From positions 9,748,677 through 9,812,676 of the forward strand of contig OW203738.1 in assembly GCA_934045075.1 (NCBI GenBank): a DNA stretch of 64,000 nt, in the 5' to 3' direction. Made by a program: the position numbers and the translations under genes. The notes under the pieces were generated by a model. The model did no database searches. It was not told the DNA's origin and saw only the letters and a list, made by a program, of their open reading frames with translations. The stretch is from Yponomeuta sedellus. Lineage: Eukaryota > Arthropoda > Insecta > Lepidoptera > Yponomeutidae. Of this stretch, positions 22,025-32,052 are shown piece by piece. Numbering within the stretch: the first letter of the stretch is position 1; each line of letters starts with the position of its first letter.

Positions 22025-24427
22025 TGTGGTCTTAAAAGATCAGACAGCAGATTCCTCAGAACTCTTTTATTCATAAAAATTTTAAATTCATTACAAAATC
22101 TTTGCTATTTTCGACTTTTGTGTGTGAGAGAGATGTAACTTTTTTGACTGCTGACTGACAGTGACACATTGTTTTCCTAATCTATGCATTGTTCACAGAC
22201 AACACTTTCCATACAAATCTAGCATACTTCAAAGGAATCGTGGGGCGTAGCCTCAGAATAAGGACTAAAGCATAGAAGGAGCCGTAAAATAAAAAGTAAT
22301 TATTGAATAGCTTTCCTTGTTACTCTTACGATGATTCTTTGTGCCAGAAAGGGACAACTCGTACACACGAAATTTTACAATCGTGCAAAGAAAGAGTTAC
22401 ATAGGGGGTCATAGACAAAAGTAGAAATCCATAAGGATGGGACATTCAACACGAAAACGTCGATATTATTTATTCCTTAACTAAACATTCTGTAAATATA
22501 GCAGTCCATATTAATATTATATGGTATTAGCTGGCGCCGCAAACGTTGGTGTGCCATATCTATTAATCCTACGATAAATTCTCAGCTCTCCGAATTCTTG
22601 TTCTCACTTACCTATATGTTGCAAATACACAAACTTATCAAATGGTTCCTGAAGAATGGTAACCTGTGTATCAGGAACCAGGGCAGTGCCTTTAAATTAC
22701 ACAGGGAATTACAAAAAGCAAGAAGAACACGTAAAATAAAATAATAGGAAAAATTAAAAAACATTTCAATGTTTGTCCTTCTAACCCAGCGATAGTCTTG
22801 GTTAGTACTACTAGGAAGGGGTATGGAAATATAAACATTACAATTCTGGCTGTTTAAAAACATACTTATAAATCAGTAGAGAACTTATACAAATTAATTT
22901 TTTTATATGAAATCATTGCTCGTTCAATGACAGTCTTTGTTAAAAAATAAAGTCCTAACATAATCTTGTAAATGAAGCCATCTTCTTCAAAATGTCTGCT
23001 GCAAACGTACGTGATTTTGTTTAATGCCAATTTGACCGTGAAGCCATGCCGTAACCTGAAATAATTATTAATTAAAAACCGCCATAATCAGTCCAAACGT
23101 TAATTTTATGTATGACAGATCGACACCCTTGAAGTTCTTTATTAATTTGACAGCAAACCGTAGATATAAAATCCAGTACTGGACACCTTTTTTCACAATA
23201 GTGATGCGATTTGTTCGCTACATTATTATTATATTACTACACGTAGATTGTGCAGTGAAAACTATTCAAGTTCATTTTCAATGAGATATATGAACCTATC
23301 TTATTACAAGTTCTAAATTTTATGAAAGTAGGTGGAATTATTGTAAATAAAAATAATATCAAAACCCCTTTTGGTAGTTTTTTAATTCATGCTGAATCTA
23401 TAAATATATCAATGCAATGAATAGATTCAAACAGGCAAAATATTAATCAATAATCATCAAAAATCGAATTGGTAACTTCATAGAACGTTACTGAATCGAG
23501 CTTTCAAAAGTTAATTAACATATATACACAAGAAATAAAAAAAACTTCTTTACTAAGTATCGAAAACTTTTTCACTGAGGGAGTGGAAATGCCCATCCCT
23601 ATCGCCCTAAAATAAACAACAAAATTGTTACTGTGATTAAATTGATTATACTCATGATTTATTAACTTTGAAACACTATTCTCAAATGATATTAAAGCTA
23701 TGTTGCAATTCCAGTAGGTCATAGTTAAAATTCAAGTGAAAAAAACACTATAAAGTACACAAAATTGAGTCTTACGGAAGCTGACTAAGGTGGTTTTGTT
23801 TTCTCTTCTCTCGAATGGGTTTTACATCCTGTTGAAATGATGATTTAGTACCTCTTTTTACTGAAGATAAATGGTCTATATGGTATATATTGTACCGGTT
23901 TGTCTATGCTTTTTAAGAAGACTTTTGATTTGATTGTCACTGTGTCGGTATGTTTCTGTAACGTTGTTGAAAGTAAACCTTCATTTAATATCTTAGACTG
24001 CATATTATTTACACATCCCAATATTACGTATACTCCTTACTACGAATATCCACTGAAATCCACTTCAGATTGTCTTAAAACAACCCAAAAAACACAAGGT
24101 TTTTGGAGACGACGCACTCCAACATCTGTTGCCTAACACACTGCCAAATCGAAGGTACTTGGCAGTCTACTACAAGCTGTGATTTTCTAAACATCTCTAA
24201 TTCGGTAGCATAACCAAAGGTAACCAACTTGACAATTGAGGGTGGTACGTTTTGAATAATAAAACATCACACTACTATATTTTTCTCTGTCTAACACGTG
24301 GTTGGCGACGTTTCGACCTAACGAGACAGACATGTGTCAGGTGTTCATTTTATAACGCTCCTTCTATGCTTTAGTTCTTATTCTGAGCTTTAGTCCTTAT
24401 TCTGAGGGCGTAGCGTGGCCCCACGTG
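22025..24427. other. Noncoding stretch upstream of the GalNAc-transferase, bounded by an inverted repeat
   Basis: Presumed 5' UTR and promoter region of the minus-strand glycosyltransferase lie nearest 22025. No recognisable gene. An inverted repeat of about 45 bases links 22238-22285 with 24355-24427 (shared word gctccttctatgctttag). The right arm carries an internal partial tandem copy of ctttagtccttattctgag. Confidence 0.45.
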
Positions 24428-24491
24428 TTAAGGCCCCAGTACACATTGGCCATTAATGGGCCATGCTTTGCCATTCACAACTAGGTATAGT

Positions 24492-24656
24492 CTATACTAT
24501 TTTTATTTTTAATGCACTAACCCGTGCTAAGGACAATTTTAAAAACCTATTTAGAGGCTAAAAATTCCACCCATGCCGAGATTCGAACCCGCGACCTCTG
24601 GCTATCCGTGCCAGCGCTCTTCCAATTGAGCTAATGGGCGACTCACCGGCATCAGT
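24492..24656 (-). repeat. tRNA-derived SINE of the fold-back family, single-headed copy
   Basis: Read on minus, the head is cgcccattagctcaattggaag, ctggcacggatagccag, gcgggttcgaatctcgg, atgggtg. The acceptor halves cgcccat and atgggtg pair over 7 bp and ctggc/gccag gives a 5-bp anticodon stem, so a cloverleaf can be drawn. It ends with the body cctctaaataggttttt and the tail agcacgggttagtgcattaa. This is the family's unrearranged form. Confidence 0.8.
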
Positions 24657-24931
24657 GAAATTTCGTAACACCCTTAAATCAGTTTCTGATTACAATTTTC
24701 CTTTTAACGCTCTTTTTGTATAAAAACTATTTTTTTCTTAGAATTTTAGCCAATGATGGTAAGCTACAAATTTGCATAAACAAATTTGCCTCTTTAAGTG
24801 ACGCTCCCAATTTTCTGGGTAATTGTCCCCTTGAGTAATTTGCGTATATGTGGTGGCGCGGCGTCAAAACTATCAACCTCTGTGACGGAAGAAGTTTTTA
24901 TTCTCTTTATTTGGCGATGAAAGTTTTTTGA

Positions 24932-25140
24932 TCACTTCATCTTCAGGCATCTCGCTTGATGACTCTCCGTACTTTTCTTTGCTAATGCGACCACCGTAGA
25001 TTGTCCAATACCAAGAGCATCCGGAACTCTGTCACACACTCGCTCTAATGGCAGAAGCAGACCACGGTTTTGGTTTTTGCGCGTGAAATATTCGCGCAAA
25101 CGAATTACAAACTCACGCATTCACTGTCCAAACAGTTTTC
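24932..25140 (-). pseudogene. Transposase-like helix-turn-helix fragment
   Basis: A 62-codon minus frame (24932-25120) reads MREFVIRLREYFTRKNQN, then LPLERVCDRVPDALGIGQST. This resembles the N-terminal DNA-binding half of insect DDE transposases, which often carry a 'V..R.A.ATG.S..TV..I' helix-turn-helix. No catalytic part is found. Probably a remnant; the family is not certain. Confidence 0.4.
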
Positions 25141-25878
25141 TTTGATATTTTTGGCATCATGCAAACTAAACGGAACAACTTTAACTCAACTAATCAACTT
25201 CACGATAGCAACTACAATCTTTAAAGCATGAAATACTTTAATAGAAAATATTTTGAAAAATTCATCGAATACCAACAAACATTTCGTCGTCAGGGTAAAC
25301 AAGAACGTCACTCAATAAAAATCAAATCTTGTCCATAGGGGCATTATTACGTAAGTATCCACTGAGTTGAGTGACGTTGATTTTTACTTTTTTTAAGCTA
25401 CTCTGGCTGTCAAATGCATACATTTTTTGACACTTACTAGTCGTCTAAATGCTTCACTCGATAGAGTGGAGTGCTACGTAATAGGAGGGCTAAATCCAGA
25501 AGCATGGAGGTTCGTAGCAAAGTTGGAGAGACGTGCACACACGCTGTATGTTATTGCCCCACAATAACACCAGTATTTTGTTAGATAGGTATTAATTAAC
25601 ACAATATTCATTATTGTAACCAGACTTTCGCTCAGAAAGTGACAATGTAGCTTAGACATAGGTAGTTTCGTTACAAAACAAAAATAATAATAATAATAAT
25701 AAAAGTAACAGAATTTAAATTCTTTACATTGAAACAAAATTTGGTTATTAATTTAAATATCATATTAATTATAATACACTGCATAAACTAACCTATAATA
25801 ATATACTACATAAACTACGACGAATATAATAATATCATAAAATGTACTACGTAATATAAGCAGAGTGGGTAATAAAAT

Positions 25879-25880
<2 letters not shown>
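25141..25880. other. Noncoding AT-rich stretch
   Basis: No gene seen. Words ggggcattattacgtaagta (about 25339) and gtgctacgtaataggagggc (about 25470) could be opposite ends of a small degenerate DNA element. Confidence 0.25.

Positions 25881-25935
<55 letters not shown>
25881..25935 (+). repeat. 55-base homopolymer T run
   Basis: Uninterrupted T from 25881 to 25935, immediately before the likely 5' end of the long LINE. The length may be inexact because such runs sequence poorly. Confidence 0.9.
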
Positions 25936-26471
25936 CGGCTGGCAACTCCAGACCGAACAGCTGCTTTCAAAAGCGGCTCAGTAGATTTTGTTTAATTAAT
26001 TAGTGTTATTAGTGTATTTCGAGTCAAATTAAACGTAAATTCATTAAACAATACATAGTAGTGACATGCAAATAAAAGTTACTGGTGAAAAATCAAACAA
26101 ATACAAATTATTGTACTGAAAAATTACAACGGGCGGCCGAACTGTCAAACGGTTCAAATTGCAACGACTTATCCGGGGAAGTATTGTTTTAATCCTGTAA
26201 TTTTCGCTTCATCCTACAGTTTTCCTACATAAACAAACTGTACATAATCTCATGTACATGAGACACGTCCCATACAAACATTCCGGCTCAGTTCTGGCTC
26301 TCTTTACTTGACGCGTAGTGGAAGCAAAGTTGAGACAAAACAACTAGCCTCAGTCAACATAACACGCTCACTCAACATCTATAACGTACCACCAACTCTT
26401 TATCAGCCAATAACATTTTAAGTGGTCACACACTGACACCGATTCCCGGTTATTTTCCAGGTGACACCAGT

Positions 26472-28280
26472 ATGTTCACCCGAAGCAAGGTGACTGTGCG
26501 AGACATGGAGCTGAAACTGAAAGCCACGCTGCTTGAGCTCAAAAAGACCAAAGAGTTGTGCGACACACTTCTACAAGAACGAGAGGAAAGTGAAGAGGAG
26601 ATTCATAAACAGAATAAAACCAACTCAGCGCTTAAAGCAGAGCTCAGTGAATTGGACATACAATGCCAAGATCTAAGTGCCCAACGGGATGAGCTGCAAC
26701 AGCAAGTCAACTCGTTCAACCAGTGCCATGATGTCCATGGTGTAGCACTGCAACGAATACGCTCGCTTGAACACCAGCTTGCTGAGGCGCACCAGGAGCT
26801 TCAGCAAATCAGTGAACAAGAACAACAAAAAGATAGCGCTAGAACCATGGATTTGTATAGTGAAGTGATGAGTGAAGCCGGAATACTAACAGTCGACCTA
26901 ACCACAGCCAGCGATAAGTCCTGCGCTATGGGGAATACCAGTAGTATCAAAATGAACAGCGTGAAAACCATAAAGAAGTATATTAAAACAAATAAATACA
27001 TTCAGAAGGTACAGAAATTGATAAAACGAAACAGAAAAAGTATAGAAAGTGTACCAATTCTTCGTCAAAAACTACAGTTAGAAACGGAAATGGCCGAATG
27101 CCAGAAAGAATTATTTGCTAGTAATGTGGACCATGAGCTAGCGATGGCTGAACTGCAATTACAAGTGGAAGATTTGCAGTTTCAATTACTAGACATCACC
27201 TGCAAGTACTCGGCTATGCAAACTCAGTACAATGACTGCATTTCAACTGTGAATGGGTTGATTTCTCTTGGCAAAAGCAACCTGGAACGTGTTGAGTCCA
27301 CCTTCATCCATGAATCAGAAGACTCAGAAGACAAACCAAGCTGGTTACCCCTGCAGCCACCGAATAATGTGCTTGAAGACCCAGCCCTTCCACAGCTGAA
27401 CTCAACAGGCAGTCAGAAGCCATGCTTGTCACCGCCGTGCAGCTTGCCCAACACACCAGCCCCTTTACCGCTGGATCGGGCACAACAGCATGAAGGCGAG
27501 CCAAACAGACAGCCTGCACCATCAAATGCGATAGCGGAGACCAGTGCGCCATCGACCCGGAATGCAGTACTGGACAGACAACCGACAACCAGGCCAACGA
27601 GCAGTTCAGTTCCATTCAATGGTGCCCCTTACAAGACAATAATTTTCTCAGACAAAATAGGTGTAGGTCTAGGAACCAGGCTGCAGATCCATTTAAAACA
27701 GCATGTAGAAAACATATGTATGCCAAATGCCTCTTACATGCAATTAATCAACGCTCTGCTCAGCAAACAGTATGATAGAAATACTACTATTGTATTATTA
27801 ATGGGGAACAGCACAGGGATTCAAGAAAGTGAATTGATAAATTACTATGAGTCCATAATAGCTTTAAATGTAAGGAAAATCATTATCTGTGCTTTTCCCT
27901 ATTCAAAAACATTGTCAGAGACACAGAATGCACGGATAGGTAAACTTAACCGTCTGTTATATAACATGACATTTGGTCATAGAGATCAAGTTTTTTATTT
28001 TGATACGAATAACTTTATTCGAAATTTTATATTGACTAGGGACACAATGTATGTGCCCCTTCGTTCAAAACGACAGATTGCCAAATTGTTGGCATTCAAT
28101 ATTTATGACCCTATTATTGTTACGACAATAAAACAGGTACCATTAGTAAATAAAAACTGTAGAAAAAGTTCTACTAGTAAACCTCTGTACTCAGAGGCTT
28201 TAAAAAAACCAAACATAAATAAGTTAAGCTTGACTGCTGATTTAAACTGTCAGCGCAGACCACAGAAAAGCCCCTCTTAA
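26472..28280 (+). CDS. LINE ORF1, 602 aa
   Basis: Residues about 10-130 are heptad-rich and probably a coiled coil (LKATLLELKKTKELCDTLL). A basic patch follows (KKYIKTNKYIQKVQKLIKRN), then a Pro/Gln-rich linker about 280-380. The C-terminal globular part about 390-560 contains TIIFSDKIGVGLG and TTIVLLMGNSTG, which recalls the SGNH-esterase domain of CR1-clade ORF1 proteins, but without a clear catalytic serine motif. Known role of the family: nucleic-acid binding in the retrotransposition particle. Confidence 0.8.
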   Translation: MFTRSKVTVRDMELKLKATLLELKKTKELCDTLLQEREESEEEIHKQNKTNSALKAELSELDIQCQDLSAQRDELQQQVNSFNQCHDVHGVALQRIRSLEHQLAEAHQELQQISEQEQQKDSARTMDLYSEVMSEAGILTVDLTTASDKSCAMGNTSSIKMNSVKTIKKYIKTNKYIQKVQKLIKRNRKSIESVPILRQKLQLETEMAECQKELFASNVDHELAMAELQLQVEDLQFQLLDITCKYSAMQTQYNDCISTVNGLISLGKSNLERVESTFIHESEDSEDKPSWLPLQPPNNVLEDPALPQLNSTGSQKPCLSPPCSLPNTPAPLPLDRAQQHEGEPNRQPAPSNAIAETSAPSTRNAVLDRQPTTRPTSSSVPFNGAPYKTIIFSDKIGVGLGTRLQIHLKQHVENICMPNASYMQLINALLSKQYDRNTTIVLLMGNSTGIQESELINYYESIIALNVRKIIICAFPYSKTLSETQNARIGKLNRLLYNMTFGHRDQVFYFDTNNFIRNFILTRDTMYVPLRSKRQIAKLLAFNIYDPIIVTTIKQVPLVNKNCRKSSTSKPLYSEALKKPNINKLSLTADLNCQRRPQKSPS

Positions 28281-28282
28281 AA

Positions 28283-31126
28283 AAAATCACTTTAGCTAAT
28301 CAGAACATACAGGGTGGTTTTTCTGGAAAGCTACTAGAGTTAGAATTGTTCTTAGAGCAACATGAGATTGACATACTTTGTGTTACGGAGCACTGGCTAT
28401 TAGAATCTCATATGAATTTTTCTGTACATAATTATCAGTTAGCCAGTTGCTACAATAGAAAGTTAGCATTGCATGGGGGATCTTTAATACTAGTAAAGGA
28501 TGGTTTAAAATTTAAAGAAAGGAAAGATATTTGCAGGCTTTCTGTTGAAAAAATAATTGAACTATCTTGTGTTGAATTATCGTCACACATTGTAGTAAGC
28601 GTATACAGGCCCCCCACCAGTGATTACAGTGTATTCGAATCTGTATTAGAGGATGTATTAAAAGTAGCCTGCAGTAATAATAAGAAGGTTATAGTCTGTG
28701 GTGATTTTAATGTAAACCTGCTTGTAGATTCCCCTTCGAGTGCTAAATTAAAACTTATTTTTAAGTCTTTTAATTTGATGAATATTTTCTTAGAGCCCAC
28801 CAGGATTACCGAAACCACCGCCACCTGCCTTGACAACGTATACTGTGACTGTGAATTTTCCCATTATTCTACAGTGAATTGTCTTAAATCAGACCACAGT
28901 GGTCAAATTGTACATTTTAAAGCAGATTTAAAAAAAATAGAGCAAGATGTACTCTGCAGGGTGATAACAAATAAAAAACTAGAATTGTTTAAACTTGACT
29001 TAAAAAAAAGATTACCTATTCAAAAAAATAAAACTCAAGATGCTAATGTTCTCTATCGAGATTTCTTCAAGGCTGTTTCAGATAGTTTTGAAAAAGTTTT
29101 TAAATTAAAACAGATATCCTGCAAACAAAATAAATTACAATTTAGTGAATGGGCCACTGCCGGCATCCGAAAAAGTAGGGACACACTTTATTCACTGTAT
29201 GAGAAAAAAACATATACATACAACCCCAGTTTTATACAGTATGTAAAACTATATTCAAAATTATTTAAGGCCGTCTGCCACAAAGCAAAATGCGAGTATA
29301 TAAAATCAAAAATCCTTCAATCTTCTAATAAATCTAAAACAATTTGGGCTATTATAAATAAGGAAACTGGTAAATCCAAATTGGGAGATCGCGAATTTGC
29401 ACTTAAAATAAATAATAAATTAATAACCTCAAATGAAGACATTGCTGCGGCTTTTGAACAGTTCTTTACAAATGTTCCAATTATAACGACAGCTCCTTTA
29501 GACTCTTCTCCAGCTCTTGCAGAAACTATTTTGAAAGACAATGTCCCCCTATGCGATCACGATTTTTCGTTTGATTATATTGAAGCTCATACCGTGATTA
29601 AATCGTTTAAAAAGCTAAAGCTTAAAAAAACTGAAGATTTGTGGGGTATGTCAGTAACAGTAGTTAGCTCAGTAATCGACACCCTAGCACCCTATTTAGC
29701 CAGAATCTTTAACAAATGTCTAGATGAGGGTATATTCCCAGATCTAATGAAATATAGTAGGCTCGTTCCTTTATTTAAAAGTGGTGATAAGCAAGATCCT
29801 TCAAATTTCAGACCAGTCTCGGTTCTACCCGTTTTGAGTAAAATATTCGAGAAGATAGTTCTAGGTCAACTGCTTACACACTTCAATGACTATCAACTTC
29901 TCCATGGTCAGCAATTCGGCTTTACGCAAGGGCGCTCTACAACGGACGCCGGCGTCATGTTAGTTAAACATATATTTAGTGCATGGGAAGATCGCAAGGA
30001 TGCTATAGGCGTATTCTGTGACTTGTCAAAAGCATTTGATTGCGTTGACCATAAAACACTTCTTTTAAAATTAAAGCACTATGGTATAAACGGGAATAGC
30101 CTAAAACTTATGACATCATATTTAGAAGGAAGAATTCAAAGAGCTGATATAAATAGAACTAAATCTTCAGGGTCAGAGGTCAGGATAGGAGTACCACAGG
30201 GATCGATTTTGGGGCCGTTCCTCTTCCTCGTATATGTAAATGATTTGCCGTTCATGGTTCAAAATATGTCAGAGATAGTACTATTTGCAGATGACACGTC
30301 ACTTATTTTCAAAATTAAGAGACAAGAAGATGACCTTGACAATACTAATGCTGCTCTCTCTCAGGTACTAAACTGGTTTACGTCTAATAACTTATTGTTA
30401 AATTCAAAAAAGACAAAATGTATAAAGTTCACTCTACCAAATGTCAAAGTAGTTGACAGCAAAGTTATATTGGGAAGGGACAAACTAGACCTTGTCGAAG
30501 AAACTGTATTTTTAGGTATCACAATTGATGCAAAGCTTCAATGGGGTCCTCATATAGAAAAATTGGCAAATAGGCTTAGCTCTGCAGCATATGCTGTTAA
30601 AAGAATTAGGGAACTAACTGACGTCGCAACTGCCAGGCTCGTTTATTTTAGTTACTTCCATAGTATCATGTCCTACGGCATACTACTGTGGGGACGGGCA
30701 GCGGACATTGAGACCATCTTCGTCTTGCAGAAAAGAGCGATCAGATTCATCTATAAGCTAGGCAGTAGAGACTCGTTAAGAGAATTCTTTAAAGAAACAA
30801 ACATCCTGACAGTTGCCAGTCAGTATATCTATGAAAATATTATGTATGTCAGGAAAAATATTAGCAACTTTAAAACTGCAGGTAGCCAACATAATGTAAA
30901 TACTAGAAATAAACATAAACTTTTGATCCCAAGATTTAGGCTGGCAAAAGTTAATACATCCTTCATGGGGCATTGTATACGCTTCTACAATAAAATCCCT
31001 GAAGATATATTAAGTTTGACTGAAGCGCGGTTCAAAAAATGTGTAAAGTACACTTTGTGCCAAAAGAGCTACTATAATATTAAGGATTATTTAGATGACA
31101 ATGATGTCTGGAATTCAAGCATGTAA
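28283..31126 (+). CDS. LINE ORF2: AP endonuclease plus reverse transcriptase
   Basis: The start is placed at the first codon after the ORF1 stop because the endonuclease N-terminus (ITLANQNIQGGFSGKLLELE) is already encoded there. No in-frame ATG precedes it; the first ATG codons fall inside the domain. Endonuclease 28283 to about 28930 (CVTEHWL, VVSVYRPP, VCGDFNVNL, KSDHSGQI). Reverse transcriptase about 29740-30480 ([46 protein letters not shown]). The frame is open to TAA at 31124-31126, giving about 947 residues. How translation starts is unknown. Confidence 0.88.
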   Translation, partial: KITLANQNIQGGFSGKLLELELFLEQHEIDILCVTEHWLLESHMNFSVHNYQLASCYNRKLALHGGSLILVKDGLKFKERKDICRLSVEKIIELSCVELSSHIVVSVYRPPTSDYSVFESVLEDVLKVACSNNKKVIVCGDFNVNLLVDSPSSAKLKLIFKSFNLMNIFLEPTRITETTATCLDNVYCDCEFSHYSTVNCLKSDHSGQIVHFKADLKKIEQDVLCRVITNKKLELFKLDLKKRLPIQKNKTQDANVLYRDFFKAVSDSFEKVFKLKQISCKQNKLQFSEWATAGIRKSRDTLYSLYEKKTYTYNPSFIQYVKLYSKLFKAVCHKAKCEYIKSKILQSSNKSKTIWAIINKETGKSKLGDREFALKINNKLITSNEDIAAAFEQFFTNVPIITTAPLDSSPALAETILKDNVPLCDHDFSFDYIEAHTVIKSFKKLKLKKTEDLWGMSVTVVSSVIDTLAPYLARIFNKCLDEGIFPDLMKYSRLVPLFKSGDKQDPSNFRPVSVLPVLSKIFEKIVLGQLLTHFNDYQLLHGQQFGFTQGRSTTDAGVMLVKHIFSAWEDRKDAIGVFCDLSKAFDCVDHKTLLLKLKHYGINGNSLKLMTSYLEGRIQRADINRTKSSGSEVRIGVPQGSILGPFLFLVYVNDLPFMVQNMSEIVLFADDTSLIFKIKRQEDDLDNTNAALSQVLNWFTSNNLLLNSKKTKCIKFTLPNVKVVDSKVILGRDKLDLVEETVFLGITIDAKLQWGPHIEKLANRLSSAAYAVKRIRELTDVATARLVYFSYFHSIMSYGILLWGRAADIETIFVLQKRAIRFIYKLGSRDSLREFFKETNILTVASQYIYENIMYVRKNISNFKTAGSQHNVNTRNKHKLLIPRFRLAKVNTSFMGHCIRFYNKIPEDILSLTEARFKKCVKYTLCQKSYYNIKDYLDDNDVWNSSM

Positions 31127-31313
31127 AATTCACGAGTTTTGTAGTATCTGTGTAAATTCTGTTAATTAAGGAATTTGAAAAGACTAAGTTTGGAGTTTTT
31201 TTGTCCATTTTTTCTCCAAAATGATCCAGATTTTGAAATGGACACCTAGTTTAACTTGTAACGTTCATTAAGCCGCAGTATCTGCGCTACTTTGAATAAA
31301 ACCTTTTCATTTC

Positions 31314-32052
31314 AAATAAAACAGTAGAGCAGGAGACAGCGCTTAAAATCAGAAAATCTCCTGATAAATTAGTAGCGGCCCGCGCGGCGCGTTGTGTCAT
31401 GCATGACTTCACAAGCGGTCATGTGACTATGTGACTGTTAGCGGGACTCGATATTTTTCGTAACTTTGAATGCCTATAAAATCAAAACCACTAGGTATTT
31501 TTGACTACAACAAAAACTAGTGTATTTGTATACATTCAGGCTTTACTGAGAAAAGCATTTCAAGCGATTTGGCATACCTAGTAACATTCTTCATTGTCCG
31601 CCACTACACACCATTGCCCCGTGTAAACAATGACAATGACGAGCAGTGGGCCAGATTGGGCCATTGTGTACTGCGGGCTTAACAGACTGCAAAAAAATTC
31701 GTTCAATTTGTATTTTTTTATTCACATTTTCTTTTTCATTTTTCAAGTTCCAGTCAAAAATTTCAATTTGAAATAACCTACATACTTCAAGTGTAGGAAA
31801 AATAGAAAAAAGAAAAAATATTAATTTAGAAAGAAACAACCTCCGCATCGGCATAATATTGCTCGTGTAACTTTTAACGTTCGGACTCTGGCAACACTGA
31901 TGGTGACAGCTCGACGAATCAAAATAAAAACAGAAATTCCGCGAGGTATGTTCTGTCTGTGTTAGCATTGATTTTGTGGCATTGATTGATCGGAATCGAA
32001 GTTCCAGCCATTGCAAGCTCGTCTTGAATTTACGCAATTTTTGTCATTTAAA
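31314..32052. other. Promoter and 5' UTR region of the DHX36-type gene
   Basis: Noncoding. A stretch at about 31590-31680 (gggccattgtgtactgcggg followed by cttaa) resembles the complement of ttaaggccccagtacacatt at 24429-24448, possibly opposite ends of an old TTAA element. No TATA box stands out before the ATG at 32053. Confidence 0.35.

Larger units (their letters stand above)
25936..31313 (+). mobile_element. CR1-like non-LTR retrotransposon, long copy
   Basis: 5' UTR (about 25936-26471), intact ORF1, intact ORF2 with AP-type endonuclease and reverse transcriptase, and a 3' UTR ending aataaaaccttttcatttc. The 5' boundary is set at the end of the T run only because the sequence changes there. 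A weak 7-base match (aataaaa at about 25871 and 31315) could be a target duplication. It lies upstream of the DHX36-type gene in the same orientation. Confidence 0.85.
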
